The notes under the pieces: generated by a model | Database searches by the model: none | What the model was told of the DNA's origin: nothing | What the model saw: the letters and a program-made list of their open reading frames with translations, nothing else | Program-made: the position numbers and the translations under genes | Part shown: piece after piece, positions 51,624 through 61,085 of the stretch | Layout of the letters: each line of letters begins with the position of its first letter | How positions within the stretch are numbered: position 1 is the stretch's first letter | Source of the DNA: Pseudomonadota bacterium | GTDB lineage: Bacteria > Myxococcota_A > Polyangia > Polyangiales > Polyangiaceae | DNA: 64,000 nucleotides | Reading direction: 5' to 3' | Assembly (NCBI GenBank): GCA_023423895.1 | Contig: JAFAER010000077.1 | Span: 1-64,000 of the forward strand

Positions 51624-53273
51624 ATGCCGCGCTTCGCTGCGCTCGATCTCGGCTCGAACGCCCTGCGACTGCGCATCGTCGAGGCGCACGCTTCAGGTTC
51701 CGGGCGTGAGCAGCTCTCGCTGCTGCCCGAGGCCGGTGCTTCGTGGCGCGAGCTCGTGACGCTCCGAGCGCCCGTACGGCTCGGCTCCGAGGTCTTCGTG
51801 ACCGGCAAGCTCGCGTCGGCGTCGATTGGCCAGGCTTGTGCTGCGCTGCGCGAGTTCCGCCAGGCCATGGACGACGCCAAGGTGGACGTCTACCGTGCGA
51901 CCGCGACGAGCGCCGTGCGCGAGGCGGCCAACAAGGCCACGCTCGTCGAGCGCGCGCGCCGCGAAGCCGGGATCGAGCTCGAGGTCATCGAAGGCATCGA
52001 AGAAGCTCGGCTCATCCAGCTCGCCGTCGTGCGGCGGCTCGGCCTCGCGGACAAGCGTGCGCTCCTCGTCGACGTGGGCGGCGGCTCGACGGAGCTCACC
52101 TACTTCGACAAGGGAACGAGCGCCTGGGCGATCTCGCTCCCGATCGGCACCGTTCGCCTGCTCGAGACGTATCTCCGCGGCGTGAAGGTGGTGGACCGCA
52201 CGCGCCAGAAGCTGCTCGCCGAAGGCGTCGACCGCGCGCTCGCCGAAGCCGCGCCGACGCTCCAGAAGATGCCGTTCGAGATCGTCGTCGGGACGGGCGG
52301 CAGCGTCGACACGCTGTTCGACCTCTGTCCGCTGAGAGGCGGACACGCCGGCTATCCGCGCGCCGTCGACGTCGGTCTCATGAAGACGTTGCTCGGAAGG
52401 CTCTTCGCGATGACGCCCGAGCAGCGACGCGAGACGTTCGCCTTGCGCCCCGATCGCGCGGATACGATCGTGACGGCGACGTCGATCTTCCTCCGCGTCG
52501 CCGAGCTCTTTCGGGCGTCGGCGATCATCGCGCCCGGCGTCGGGCTCAAGGAGGGAATCCTCGAGGAGCTCGTCGACAAATATTTCGATCGCTGGGACAA
52601 GGACGCGGAGGCACGGAGCCTCGTCAACGGCTGCATTCGGTTGGGCAAACGCTACGGCTTCGACCAGGCGCACGGTGAGCTCGTGGCATCGCTCGCGACG
52701 TCGCTCTTCGACGACATGGCGGGCTTCCACGGGTACGGCGAACGCGAGCGGCTGCTCCTACGCGTCGCGGCGTTGCTGCACGACGTCGGCGACTACGTCA
52801 GCTACGGCGGCCACCACAAACATAGCTACTACCTGATCCAGCACTCCGACATCATGGGGCTCACGCCGGTCGAGCGCGGCATCGTCGCCAACGTCGCGCG
52901 CTATCACCGAAAGAGCCCGCCCGATCCGTCTCATCCCAACTTCCGCGATCTCGACAAGGACTCGCGGATGAAGGTGCGAAGCCTCGCGGCGATCCTCCGA
53001 ATCGCCGACGCGCTCGATCGCGAACACCTCGGGAAGGTGAAGAGCGTGCGCGCGGAGATCGATGCCAAGGGGCGCAAGATGAACCTCCTGCTCGGCGGCG
53101 ACGACGACCGCGAGCTCGAGGAGTGGACCGTGCGCGCGAAGTCCGATTTGCTGCGAGACGTCTTCGATCTCGACGTCGTGATCGCAGGGAAGCAACTGTC
53201 CGCGCGACCGGCTGCGCAACACACGGCGACAGCGGCGACGGGCCCTTCGTCGAGTCGTCCGAACGGACGCTGA
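51624..53273 (+). CDS. Ppx/GppA phosphatase with HD domain
   Basis: A 549-residue protein. Residues 1-310 form the two-lobed exopolyphosphatase/guanosine-pentaphosphatase fold, with ALDLGSNALRL at the start and VDVGGGSTEL for phosphate binding. The C-terminal part (~325-500) is an HD-type domain (LLHDVGDYVSYGGHHKHSYY). Such enzymes cut polyphosphate or pppGpp and link phosphate store and stringent response. An inverted repeat lies right before the start. Confidence 0.93.
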   Translation: MPRFAALDLGSNALRLRIVEAHASGSGREQLSLLPEAGASWRELVTLRAPVRLGSEVFVTGKLASASIGQACAALREFRQAMDDAKVDVYRATATSAVREAANKATLVERARREAGIELEVIEGIEEARLIQLAVVRRLGLADKRALLVDVGGGSTELTYFDKGTSAWAISLPIGTVRLLETYLRGVKVVDRTRQKLLAEGVDRALAEAAPTLQKMPFEIVVGTGGSVDTLFDLCPLRGGHAGYPRAVDVGLMKTLLGRLFAMTPEQRRETFALRPDRADTIVTATSIFLRVAELFRASAIIAPGVGLKEGILEELVDKYFDRWDKDAEARSLVNGCIRLGKRYGFDQAHGELVASLATSLFDDMAGFHGYGERERLLLRVAALLHDVGDYVSYGGHHKHSYYLIQHSDIMGLTPVERGIVANVARYHRKSPPDPSHPNFRDLDKDSRMKVRSLAAILRIADALDREHLGKVKSVRAEIDAKGRKMNLLLGGDDDRELEEWTVRAKSDLLRDVFDLDVVIAGKQLSARPAAQHTATAATGPSSSRPNGR

Positions 53274-53494
53274 TCGCCGCATTCACGCCCGCGCCGCGCT
53301 TCGTTCGCGCAAGCCTCGTCGCAGCGGCTGTTCGACGTGCGAACGCGCCGTCGAAAGTAGATGGATGACGGCAGACGTTGGTGAACGCCCCTGGCTTTCG
53401 TACTAACGTAACTTCGACTCTCGTTCCGTATGCGCGTCGTTCATCGATGAAACGTCTCGCTCCAACGCAGCTCAACACGCGCCCCGAAGGCTTC

Positions 53495-54118
53495 ATGCGA
53501 TTGCTCCTCTCCTCCTCCGGCCTCGCCATCGCCTTCCTGATCGGTTGCTCCGGTCGTGCGGTGCCGGACCCGCGCAGTGCTGCGGAGGAGTACGCGCAAG
53601 CGGCATCGCGCGGTGACGGAGACGCCATCTACGAGATGATGACGACCTCCGCCCAGAAGTCGCGCTCGCGCGAAGACGTGAAGCGTCTCGTCGCCGAGCA
53701 GCGCGGCGAGCTTGCGGAGCAGGCGAAGAGCCTCACGGCGAAGGACGCGCGCGTCGAGGCCGTGGCTCGTCTGCGATACGAGGATGGCGAGGAGGCGCAG
53801 CTCGAGCTGCGCGACGGTCGCTTCTGGATTACCTCCTCGGGTGTGCTGCCCGGCGGCTCTCGCACGCCGGAACAGGCGCTCGATCAGCTGCGTCGCGTGC
53901 TCGCGCGGCGCAGCTACGCGGGACTCATGCGTGTGCTCACGCCGTCCACCCGGGCGGCGATCGAACAAGATCTTCGTTCCCTTGTCTCGGGCCTCGAGCG
54001 GCCAGAGACCCTGCATGTCGAGGTCACGGGCGACGGTGCCATCGTGACAATCCCCGGCGGACACAGCGTAAAGCTGAAACGCGAGGGCGGCGTGTGGCGG
54101 GTCGACGACTTCGACTGA
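53495..54118 (+). CDS. Lipoprotein with DUF4878-like fold
   Basis: A 207-residue protein with lipobox IGC (Cys ~18) and start chosen at 53495 because gaagg lies nearby and the signal peptide starts there; an ATG at 53447 is an alternative. The mature part (AAEEYAQAASRGDGDAIYEM) resembles NTF2-like/DUF4878 lipoproteins. It ends ...WRVDDFD, with the next gene's GTG inside its last 25 bases, so it is coupled to the TonB receptor. Confidence 0.78.
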   Translation: MRLLLSSSGLAIAFLIGCSGRAVPDPRSAAEEYAQAASRGDGDAIYEMMTTSAQKSRSREDVKRLVAEQRGELAEQAKSLTAKDARVEAVARLRYEDGEEAQLELRDGRFWITSSGVLPGGSRTPEQALDQLRRVLARRSYAGLMRVLTPSTRAAIEQDLRSLVSGLERPETLHVEVTGDGAIVTIPGGHSVKLKREGGVWRVDDFD

Positions 54119-56184
54119 CGGCGACGCGAGGCGCGGCGGTCCTCGCGATCGCGCTCGCCAGCGTGCGTGCCTCAGCTCAGGAGCCCGAGCCCGCTCCTCC
54201 GGGGACGCCCCAACCAAATTCTGCTGCGGAGACGAGCCCCGCGACCGTTTCGAAGGACGAACCCGGTCCAGATGCGCCGGCACGCGCGCCTGCGCCCGAC
54301 ACGGGCCCGGACGAAGTGCGGGTGAAAGGCTCGAAGAGGAGCGATCCAACCGCGCCGAAGGACACCATCGGCGGACGCGAGATCCGACAGGTGCCCGGCG
54401 CGTTCGGAGATGCGTTCCGCGCGCTCGAGTCGCTCCCTGGCGTCACGCCGATCGTGAGCGGCATCCCGTACTTCTTCGTCCGCGGCGCGCCGCCCGGCAA
54501 CACCGGCTTCTTCGTCGACGGCGTCCGCGTGCCAGGGCTCTTCCACCTCGGCGTCGGCCCCGCCGTCATGTATCCGGCGATCATCGACAAGGTCGACCTG
54601 TACAAGGGAGCGTATCCGGTCTCTTTCGGCCGCTTCGCCGGCGGCATCCTGTCCGCCGACACGGTGCGCCCGGGCGAACGCGCACGCGCGGACTGGACGG
54701 TTCGCCTCTTCGACGCCGGCGCGCTCGTCGAGGTGCCCTTCGGCAAGAGCACCGAGAACGAAGCGCCGCGTGGGACGCTGCTCGCGTCCGGACGGTACGG
54801 CTACCCGGGGCTGCTGCTCTCGATCTTCGCTCCCGACGCGGGCCTGGCGTATTGGGACTACCAGACGCGTGCAACCTACAGGCTTTCGGATCGCGACCAG
54901 ATCTCGGTGTTCGCCTTCGGCAGCTACGACTCCGTCAGTCAGCGCGAGGAGACGAACGGGATTCCGAACGAACATCTCACCGAAGTCCTCAACATCCAGT
55001 TCCACCGCATCGACCTCCGCTGGGACCGCAAGCTGAGCGCGACCGGGTCGATCCGTGCCGCAACGACGTTCGGCTACGACCGCACGGGCAGCCAGGAGTT
55101 CGCGGCGCGCTCCTGGATGTTCGGCAGTCGCGTGCACGCGCAGGAGCGCATCTCGAAGTCGGTTCAGGTCCGTGCGGGCGCCGACCTCTGGATGCAGACG
55201 TTCGACTTTCGCCTCGGGTCGAGCGGCGAAGCCGAAGCGCCGACACCCGACGAAGCTCCCACCGAAGGCGCGGTCGGCGTCCAGAAGGACGCGAACGCCG
55301 GCGTATGGGTCGATGCGCCGCTCGAGATCGCACCACGCGTCGAGGTCACGCCCGGGCTCCGCGCGGACCTGTTCACGTCGCGTGGGATCGGCAAGGCGCG
55401 GGCGATCCCTGCCCTCGACCCACGCGTGACGACGCGCATCGGCATCGGGCCCGTGTATCACCTCGGCGCGATCGGGATCGCACATCAGCCGGCTGCATTC
55501 CCCGTCCCCATCCCTGCGCTGACGTTCGCGCAGCTCCGCCGCGGGCTCCAGGGTGGCTATCACCTGAGCCAGGGCCTCGAAGTGCCCTTGCCTGCCGATC
55601 TCACGGCGACGGTGACCGGGTACCTGCACACGTACACGGGCCTCGTCGACCTGGCGCAGCAATGTGACGTCGACGATCCTCGTTGTGACCCTGCGGGTAC
55701 GCGCGGCCGCTCGGTCGGCCTGGAGATGATGCTCAAACGCAACCTCGGCAAGCGCGTCGGCGGCTGGCTCGGCTACACCCTGTCACGCTCGACACGCGAC
55801 GCGTACGACGTGACGCTCCGCAAGGTGACGTCTCGGCTCAGCGAGTTCGATCGGACACACGTCTTCAACGCAGTGCTCTCGGTCGACCTCGGCAGGGGTT
55901 GGCGAACCGGCGGGCGCTACACCCTCTACTCCGGTATCCCCTACTCCACCGTGAGCGAGCTGCTCCTGCCGGACGCTCGGACGCCCGCCTTTCATCGCGT
56001 CGATCTTCGTGTCGAGAAGCGGTGGATCCAGCGAAACGGCCGCTCGTTCGCTCTGACCGTGGAGATGTTCAACGCGCTGCTGATGAAGGAGGCGATCGGC
56101 GTGACCTGCACGGGGGCACGGTGCAAGCCGGAGCAGATCGGGCCGATCGCGATCCCCAGCCTCGGCTTCGAAGGGACGCTCTAA
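54094..56184 (+). CDS. TonB-dependent outer-membrane receptor
   Basis: A 696-residue protein. The start is a GTG inside the 3' end of the lipoprotein gene. Signal peptide (to ASA, ~28), a Pro-rich linker, then a plug domain (GREIRQVPGAFGDAFRALES; PYFFVRGAPPGNTGFFVDG) and a ~20-strand barrel (for example YDSVSQREETNGIPN). No TonB box is clearly seen. It should import a ligand too large for porins, with energy from TonB. The substrate is not predictable. Confidence 0.88.
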   Translation: MAGRRLRLTATRGAAVLAIALASVRASAQEPEPAPPGTPQPNSAAETSPATVSKDEPGPDAPARAPAPDTGPDEVRVKGSKRSDPTAPKDTIGGREIRQVPGAFGDAFRALESLPGVTPIVSGIPYFFVRGAPPGNTGFFVDGVRVPGLFHLGVGPAVMYPAIIDKVDLYKGAYPVSFGRFAGGILSADTVRPGERARADWTVRLFDAGALVEVPFGKSTENEAPRGTLLASGRYGYPGLLLSIFAPDAGLAYWDYQTRATYRLSDRDQISVFAFGSYDSVSQREETNGIPNEHLTEVLNIQFHRIDLRWDRKLSATGSIRAATTFGYDRTGSQEFAARSWMFGSRVHAQERISKSVQVRAGADLWMQTFDFRLGSSGEAEAPTPDEAPTEGAVGVQKDANAGVWVDAPLEIAPRVEVTPGLRADLFTSRGIGKARAIPALDPRVTTRIGIGPVYHLGAIGIAHQPAAFPVPIPALTFAQLRRGLQGGYHLSQGLEVPLPADLTATVTGYLHTYTGLVDLAQQCDVDDPRCDPAGTRGRSVGLEMMLKRNLGKRVGGWLGYTLSRSTRDAYDVTLRKVTSRLSEFDRTHVFNAVLSVDLGRGWRTGGRYTLYSGIPYSTVSELLLPDARTPAFHRVDLRVEKRWIQRNGRSFALTVEMFNALLMKEAIGVTCTGARCKPEQIGPIAIPSLGFEGTL

Positions 56185-56305
56185 TTGCCACGCCCCCTCT
56201 CAGAACGGCTGGCTTTGCGGTTCATGGCTGACGCGACGACGCGACGACGCGACGACGCGCGCTGACCCGTACAGTCCTGGACGCGAGCCTGCTAACGTCC
56301 GGGGC

Positions 56306-57115
56306 ATGCGCCGGACGATCTCGAGCTTGCTGCCGCTGCTTTTCGCGCTCGGCGTGCTCGTCCCGCTCGTCGTTTTCTTCCCTCGTCCCGCGCGCGCCTT
56401 CGGCGACATCGGGGCGTTCGATCCGCGAGCGCTCCTGGCCGGAGGTACGACCGGGCCAGCGCGCGCGAGCGCCGCCGCGCGCTGGTCGTGGGAGCTCGTG
56501 CAGCGAACGAGCGCACCCGCTCGGCTCAAGCCCACGCAGGTCCGCGCAGACGAGCCCGGGATCGTCGACGGCCCCTTCCTCTGGTGGAGCGGAGATCAAG
56601 CCGTCAACGCGCTCTCGCCCCAGGAGATCGCGGGCCTCCGACGTTTCTTTGCGCTCGGGGGCATCCTCCTCGTCGACGACGCGGGGGCGTCCGACGATTC
56701 GGGCGAAGGACGAAGCTCGGCGTCCGCGTTCGGTCGCACCACCCGCGAGCAGATCGCGCGCGTCCTGCCGGACACAAGCCCGATCGCGCTCGGCGCCGAC
56801 CACGTGCTCTTCAAGTCGTTCTACCTCCTCAAGCGTGCCGAAGGTCGCGTAGCCGGGCCGCGCACGCTCGACGCGATCGTCCGCGGCGGCCAGGCGCAGG
56901 TCGTCTTCTCTTCTCATGACCTCGGCGGAGCCCTCGCTCGTGGAGCGACCGGCGCGTGGGAGAACCCCGTGGTCCCCGGCGGCGATCTCCAGCGCGAGCG
57001 GGCGATCCGGCTCGCCGTGAACATCGCGATGTACGTGCTCTGCTCGAACTACAAGGACGACCAGGTGCACGCGCCCTTCCTCATGCGACGCCGCGCGGGC
57101 GCGCTCGTTCCATGA
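56306..57115 (+). CDS. DUF4159-type exported protein
   Basis: A 269-residue protein. An N-terminal signal/anchor (LLPLLFALGVLVPLVVFF) is followed by a DUF4159 domain: FLWWSGDQAVNALSPQEIAG then LRRFFALGGILLVDDAGASD. DUF4159 proteins are often encoded with MoxR/DUF58/VWA operons. The next gene encodes such a VWA protein. MoxR and DUF58 genes are not in the window. Confidence 0.82.
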   Translation: MRRTISSLLPLLFALGVLVPLVVFFPRPARAFGDIGAFDPRALLAGGTTGPARASAAARWSWELVQRTSAPARLKPTQVRADEPGIVDGPFLWWSGDQAVNALSPQEIAGLRRFFALGGILLVDDAGASDDSGEGRSSASAFGRTTREQIARVLPDTSPIALGADHVLFKSFYLLKRAEGRVAGPRTLDAIVRGGQAQVVFSSHDLGGALARGATGAWENPVVPGGDLQRERAIRLAVNIAMYVLCSNYKDDQVHAPFLMRRRAGALVP

Positions 57116-57161
57116 CGGAGCTTCGCTCGGTGCTCGCGCTCTCCTCGAGAGGACCGCTTCG

Positions 57162-59396
57162 ATGAACACGCGGCTCGCCGTCAACGGTGACCTGCCTTCG
57201 TGGGCGGCGGTGCTCGCCTGCCTGCTCGTCCTCGTCAGTCTGGCCTTCCTGCTCGCGTACGAGCTCCGACGCCGTGAGCGCGGCGGGGTGGCGATCGTGG
57301 TGAGCGGCGTCCTCGCGCTGCTCGCGCTCCTGCTCGCCGTCGTGCGCCCGGTGCGGATCGCGGCGCGCGAGAGCGTCATCGGCGCAAAGGTCGTCGTCCT
57401 GACCGACACGTCGCGCTCGATGGCGCTGCCCGACGACGGCAAGACGCGCCACGACATCGCCACACGCGCGCTCGGCGAGCTCGCGAAGACGTCGAAGGAC
57501 GCGCGACTGCTCGTCCTCGGCTTCGGTGACGGTGCACCCGCCCCAATCACGACGACGAAAGAAGGCGGTGGCGAGACGCGGACCGCGGCGATCGCGCCGC
57601 GCAGCGACCTCACCACGGCGCTGCACGCGCTTGCGGCGTCGGCGGAGGAGCGGCCGCAGGCGGTCGTGGTCGTCTCCGACGGGCGGCTCGACGATCCGGC
57701 CGAGGGCAGCTCGAAGGAGAACCTGGCCGCGCTCGGCAAGGAGCTCAACGTCCCGGTCCACACCGTCGCGACGACGCGCACCGGACCTCCGGACGCGAGC
57801 GTCCGCCGCGTGTCGGCTGCAGGCGCGGCCGTCGCCCACGTGCCGATCCCGCTCCGCGTCGAGGTCGGCTGCAGCGGCGGGCTCTCGTGCGACGAGCTCA
57901 CCGTGACCGCGCGCGAGCTCCGCGAAGACGGTCCGCCCGCGCTCCTCGCCACCGGCCTCTCGCATCTCAAAGACGGCAAGGGCACCGTCGACCTGTCGGT
58001 GACGCTCGAGCGCGCCGGCGCGCGCATCATCGAGATCGCGATCTCGCCGCCTTCGGGAGACACGATCCCCGAGAACGACCGCCGGCTCATCACGTTCGTC
58101 GTCGCTCGCGAGCGCGTCCGCGTGCTGCACGTCGCGGGACGTCCCACGAATGACGTCCGCGCGCTCCGGCAATGGCTGAAGAGCGACGCGTCCGTCGACG
58201 TCGTCGCGTTCTTCATTCTCCGCACGCAGTCGGACAACCCGAATGCGCGACAGGAAGACCTCTCGCTCATCCCCTTCCCGGTCGACGAGCTCTTCACCGA
58301 ACACTTGCCGTCGTTCGACGCCGTCGTCCTGCAGGACTTCGACGCCCAGCCCTATGGCCTCGAGAAGCACCTTCCGCAGCTCGCGCGATACGTGCGTTCG
58401 GGCGGTGGTCTCATCATGGTCGGCGGACAGAACTCCTTCGTCGCGGGCGGCTACGCAGGGACCCCGCTCGCCGAGGTGCTCCCCGTGTCGCTCGACGCCT
58501 CGCCTGGCGCAACGGCCGCCGACGTCGCTCCGGTGACGCCGGTCTGGACCGAAGACGGTCGTACGGCGCCACTGCTCGCGCCTCTCCGCGACGTCGCGTC
58601 CGAGGAGCTTCCGCAGATGCCGGGCACCAACATCCTCGGCGACGTGCGCGCGGGAGGGCTCGTGCTCTGGTCTCACCCGACGCGCACGACGAAGAGCGGC
58701 GCACCGATGCCGATCCTCGCCATCGGCGATCAGGGCGACGGGCGATCGATCGCCCTCGGCATCGACGGCGCCTGGCAGCTCGAGTTCTCGCAGCTCGGCG
58801 CGCGGACCTCCGGACGCGGCTACGGCGCGATGTGGGACGGCCTTCTCGGCTGGCTGATGCGCGACCCTCGCTTCGAGCCGGGCCAGCTCGATCTGACGGC
58901 GCCGTGCGTGGCCGACGAGCCCTCTCGGCTGCGCGTCCGCGCTCCCGAGAGCGCACAGGACAAGCCGATGGTCGTGGAGCTCCGGCGCCTGGATCGACAG
59001 GACGTCGAGCCGCTGAAGGTCGAGGTCCCGAAGCGCGTGGCGGGCGCGACGGGGACGATCGAGGTCACGCTCCCGCCGCTCCCGGCAGGTGGTTACACCG
59101 CGCGCTTGAAGCTCGGGCCCGGCCCCACGACACGGCGTGACTTCGCGTGCGAAGCGGGCGGCGACGAGTGGGCCGACTCGCGGCCCGATCCCGAGCGACT
59201 GCGCGAGCTCGCAGCAGCGACGGGCGGCTCGTTCCGGTGGGCGACCGACGATCTGTCGCTTCCGCTTCCGAAGCCGGCAGTCGTCAGCGCGGAGCGGCAC
59301 GTCGTTCCGCTGGCTCCGCCTTGGACATGGACGCTCGCCGCAGCCGTGCTGCTCGGCGTCCACTGGTTCACGCGACGGCGAAGCGGACTGTCGTGA
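57162..59396 (+). CDS. VWA and glutamine-amidotransferase-like membrane protein
   Basis: A 744-residue protein. TM helices at ~14-34 and ~42-62 are followed by a von Willebrand A domain with metal site DTSRS (VVVLTDTSRSMALP). A central region (~320-560) resembles a catalytically inactive amidotransferase-like fold (VLQDFDAQPYGLEKHLPQLA; GGGLIMVGGQNSFVAGGY), and a last TM helix lies near the C-terminus (WTWTLAAAVLLGVHWF). This set is typical of BatA/MoxR-linked membrane complexes. It follows the DUF4159 gene by 46 bp. Confidence 0.85.
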   Translation: MNTRLAVNGDLPSWAAVLACLLVLVSLAFLLAYELRRRERGGVAIVVSGVLALLALLLAVVRPVRIAARESVIGAKVVVLTDTSRSMALPDDGKTRHDIATRALGELAKTSKDARLLVLGFGDGAPAPITTTKEGGGETRTAAIAPRSDLTTALHALAASAEERPQAVVVVSDGRLDDPAEGSSKENLAALGKELNVPVHTVATTRTGPPDASVRRVSAAGAAVAHVPIPLRVEVGCSGGLSCDELTVTARELREDGPPALLATGLSHLKDGKGTVDLSVTLERAGARIIEIAISPPSGDTIPENDRRLITFVVARERVRVLHVAGRPTNDVRALRQWLKSDASVDVVAFFILRTQSDNPNARQEDLSLIPFPVDELFTEHLPSFDAVVLQDFDAQPYGLEKHLPQLARYVRSGGGLIMVGGQNSFVAGGYAGTPLAEVLPVSLDASPGATAADVAPVTPVWTEDGRTAPLLAPLRDVASEELPQMPGTNILGDVRAGGLVLWSHPTRTTKSGAPMPILAIGDQGDGRSIALGIDGAWQLEFSQLGARTSGRGYGAMWDGLLGWLMRDPRFEPGQLDLTAPCVADEPSRLRVRAPESAQDKPMVVELRRLDRQDVEPLKVEVPKRVAGATGTIEVTLPPLPAGGYTARLKLGPGPTTRRDFACEAGGDEWADSRPDPERLRELAAATGGSFRWATDDLSLPLPKPAVVSAERHVVPLAPPWTWTLAAAVLLGVHWFTRRRSGLS

Positions 59397-59492
59397 TGCG
59401 CGTGCGCGACGGACGCGTGCCCGACCGAGACTTTCGGGAGCAGCGCCGACCTGGTACAACGAGCGCTCTCCGGGGAGGAGGGCTACGCGCGC

Positions 59493-61085
59493 GTGTGCCC
59501 GCCGTCCGCGGAAACGTGCCTGAAACGCTGCGCGCAGTACCCTCCCACGATCCCCGTGCATTTCGACGCGTACGACACCGCCGGATTCTTCGACGAGATG
59601 TTCGAGGCCCAGGCCCGTGCCCGGCCGGCCACCACACTCCTCGCAAACAGGCTCGACACGCTGTCTCCCGCCGAGCTCCGCGCCCGTCAGATCGCGGCCG
59701 AACGCGCCCTTCTGACACGCGGGATCACGTTCAACGTCTACGGAGACGCTGCGGGGACGGAGAAGATCTTCCCGTTCGACATCATCCCGCGCGTCATCTC
59801 CGCGTCCGACTGGACGACGATCGATCGCGGCCTCAAGCAGCGCGTCCACGCGCTCAACCTTTTCATCGCCGACGTCTACGGCGAGCGACGCATCGTGAAG
59901 GCGGGCATCGTGCCCGAGTCGCTGATCGCGTCCGCGGCGAGCTACCTGCCCGCATGCAACGGGCTCAGGCCTCCGAAGGGGATCTATTGCCACGTCGTCG
60001 GCACGGATCTCGTGCGCGACCGCGACGGACAGTTCTACGTGCTCGAAGACAACCTCCGGTGCCCGTCGGGCGTCTCGTACGTGCTCGAGAACCGGCAGGT
60101 GATGAAGCGCACGTTCCCGCAGGTCTTCGGCCAGCTCCGCGTGCGTCCGGTCGACATGTACCCGAGCAAGCTGCTCGAGACGCTGCAGCACGTCAGCCCA
60201 ACGGCGTCGCCCACCGTCGTCGTGCTGACGCCGGGCGTGCACAACTCGGCCTACTTCGAGCACTCCTTCCTGGCGCAGCAGATGGGCGTGGAGCTCGTCG
60301 AGGGCCGCGATCTCGTCGTACGCGACGGCCGCGTCCACATGCGGACGACGCGCGGGTTCCAGCGCGTCGACGTCATCTACCGCCGGATCGACGACACGTT
60401 CCTCGACCCGAAGGTGTTCCGTCCGGACTCGCTCCTCGGCGTCCCCGGCCTCATGGAGGTCTACGAGGCCGGACGCGTTGCCCTCGCGAACGCCCCGGGC
60501 ACCGGCGTCGCCGACGACAAGGTCGTCTACTGCTTCGTGCCGAAGATGATCGAGTACTACCTCGGCGAGAAGGCCATTCTCCCGAACGTCCCGACCTACC
60601 GCTGCGAGGACGAAACGGAGCGCGCACACGTCCTCGAGAACATCGCGTCGCTCGTCGTCAAAGCGGCAAACGAATCGGGGGGCTACGGCATGCTCGTCGG
60701 CCCGCAGGCGTCCGCTGCCGAGCGTGAGGACTTCAAGGAGCGCATCCGGAGCCGGCCTCGCGAGTACATCGCGCAGCCGATGCTCGGCCTCTCCCGCGTG
60801 CCTACGATCGTCGATGACGCGATCGAAGGCCGCCACGTCGATCTCCGGCCGTATGTCCTCTACGGCGAGGACGTGTTCGTCCTCCCGGGCGGGCTCACGC
60901 GCGTCGCGCTCCGCAAGGGGTCACTCGTCGTCAACTCGTCGCAGGGCGGCGGGAGCAAGGACACGTGGGTCCTCGCCGATACGGATTCGATGCCGAACCT
61001 GACGCAGTCGCAATCCCAATCCCAACCGCCGTCGGGGCAATCGCAGTCGCAATCGCAATCGCAATCGAACGGGAGCCGGTCCTAG
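59493..61085 (+). CDS. Circularly permuted type 2 ATP-grasp protein
   Basis: A 530-residue enzyme starting at a GTG. Conserved blocks: FDAYDTAGFFDEMF, FNVYGDAAGTEKIFPFDIIP, DLVRDRDGQFYVLEDNLRCP and RRIDDTFLDPKVFRPDSLLG. These identify the circularly permuted ATP-grasp family, thought to form amide bonds. The C-terminus has an unusual Ser-Gln repeat (SQSQSQSQS), encoded by a cagtcg/caatcg hexamer tract at about 61006-61073. It ends one base before the alpha-E gene, with which it is usually paired. Confidence 0.9.
   Translation: MCPPSAETCLKRCAQYPPTIPVHFDAYDTAGFFDEMFEAQARARPATTLLANRLDTLSPAELRARQIAAERALLTRGITFNVYGDAAGTEKIFPFDIIPRVISASDWTTIDRGLKQRVHALNLFIADVYGERRIVKAGIVPESLIASAASYLPACNGLRPPKGIYCHVVGTDLVRDRDGQFYVLEDNLRCPSGVSYVLENRQVMKRTFPQVFGQLRVRPVDMYPSKLLETLQHVSPTASPTVVVLTPGVHNSAYFEHSFLAQQMGVELVEGRDLVVRDGRVHMRTTRGFQRVDVIYRRIDDTFLDPKVFRPDSLLGVPGLMEVYEAGRVALANAPGTGVADDKVVYCFVPKMIEYYLGEKAILPNVPTYRCEDETERAHVLENIASLVVKAANESGGYGMLVGPQASAAEREDFKERIRSRPREYIAQPMLGLSRVPTIVDDAIEGRHVDLRPYVLYGEDVFVLPGGLTRVALRKGSLVVNSSQGGGSKDTWVLADTDSMPNLTQSQSQSQPPSGQSQSQSQSQSNGSRS

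Noticed and set aside
57081..60836. Longest open frame in the window (1251 codons, minus strand)
   Set aside because: It lies opposite three well-supported plus-strand genes (the VWA protein, its upstream neighbour and the ATP-grasp enzyme) and is Arg/Asp/Val-rich with no domain, typical of the complement of GC-rich genes.
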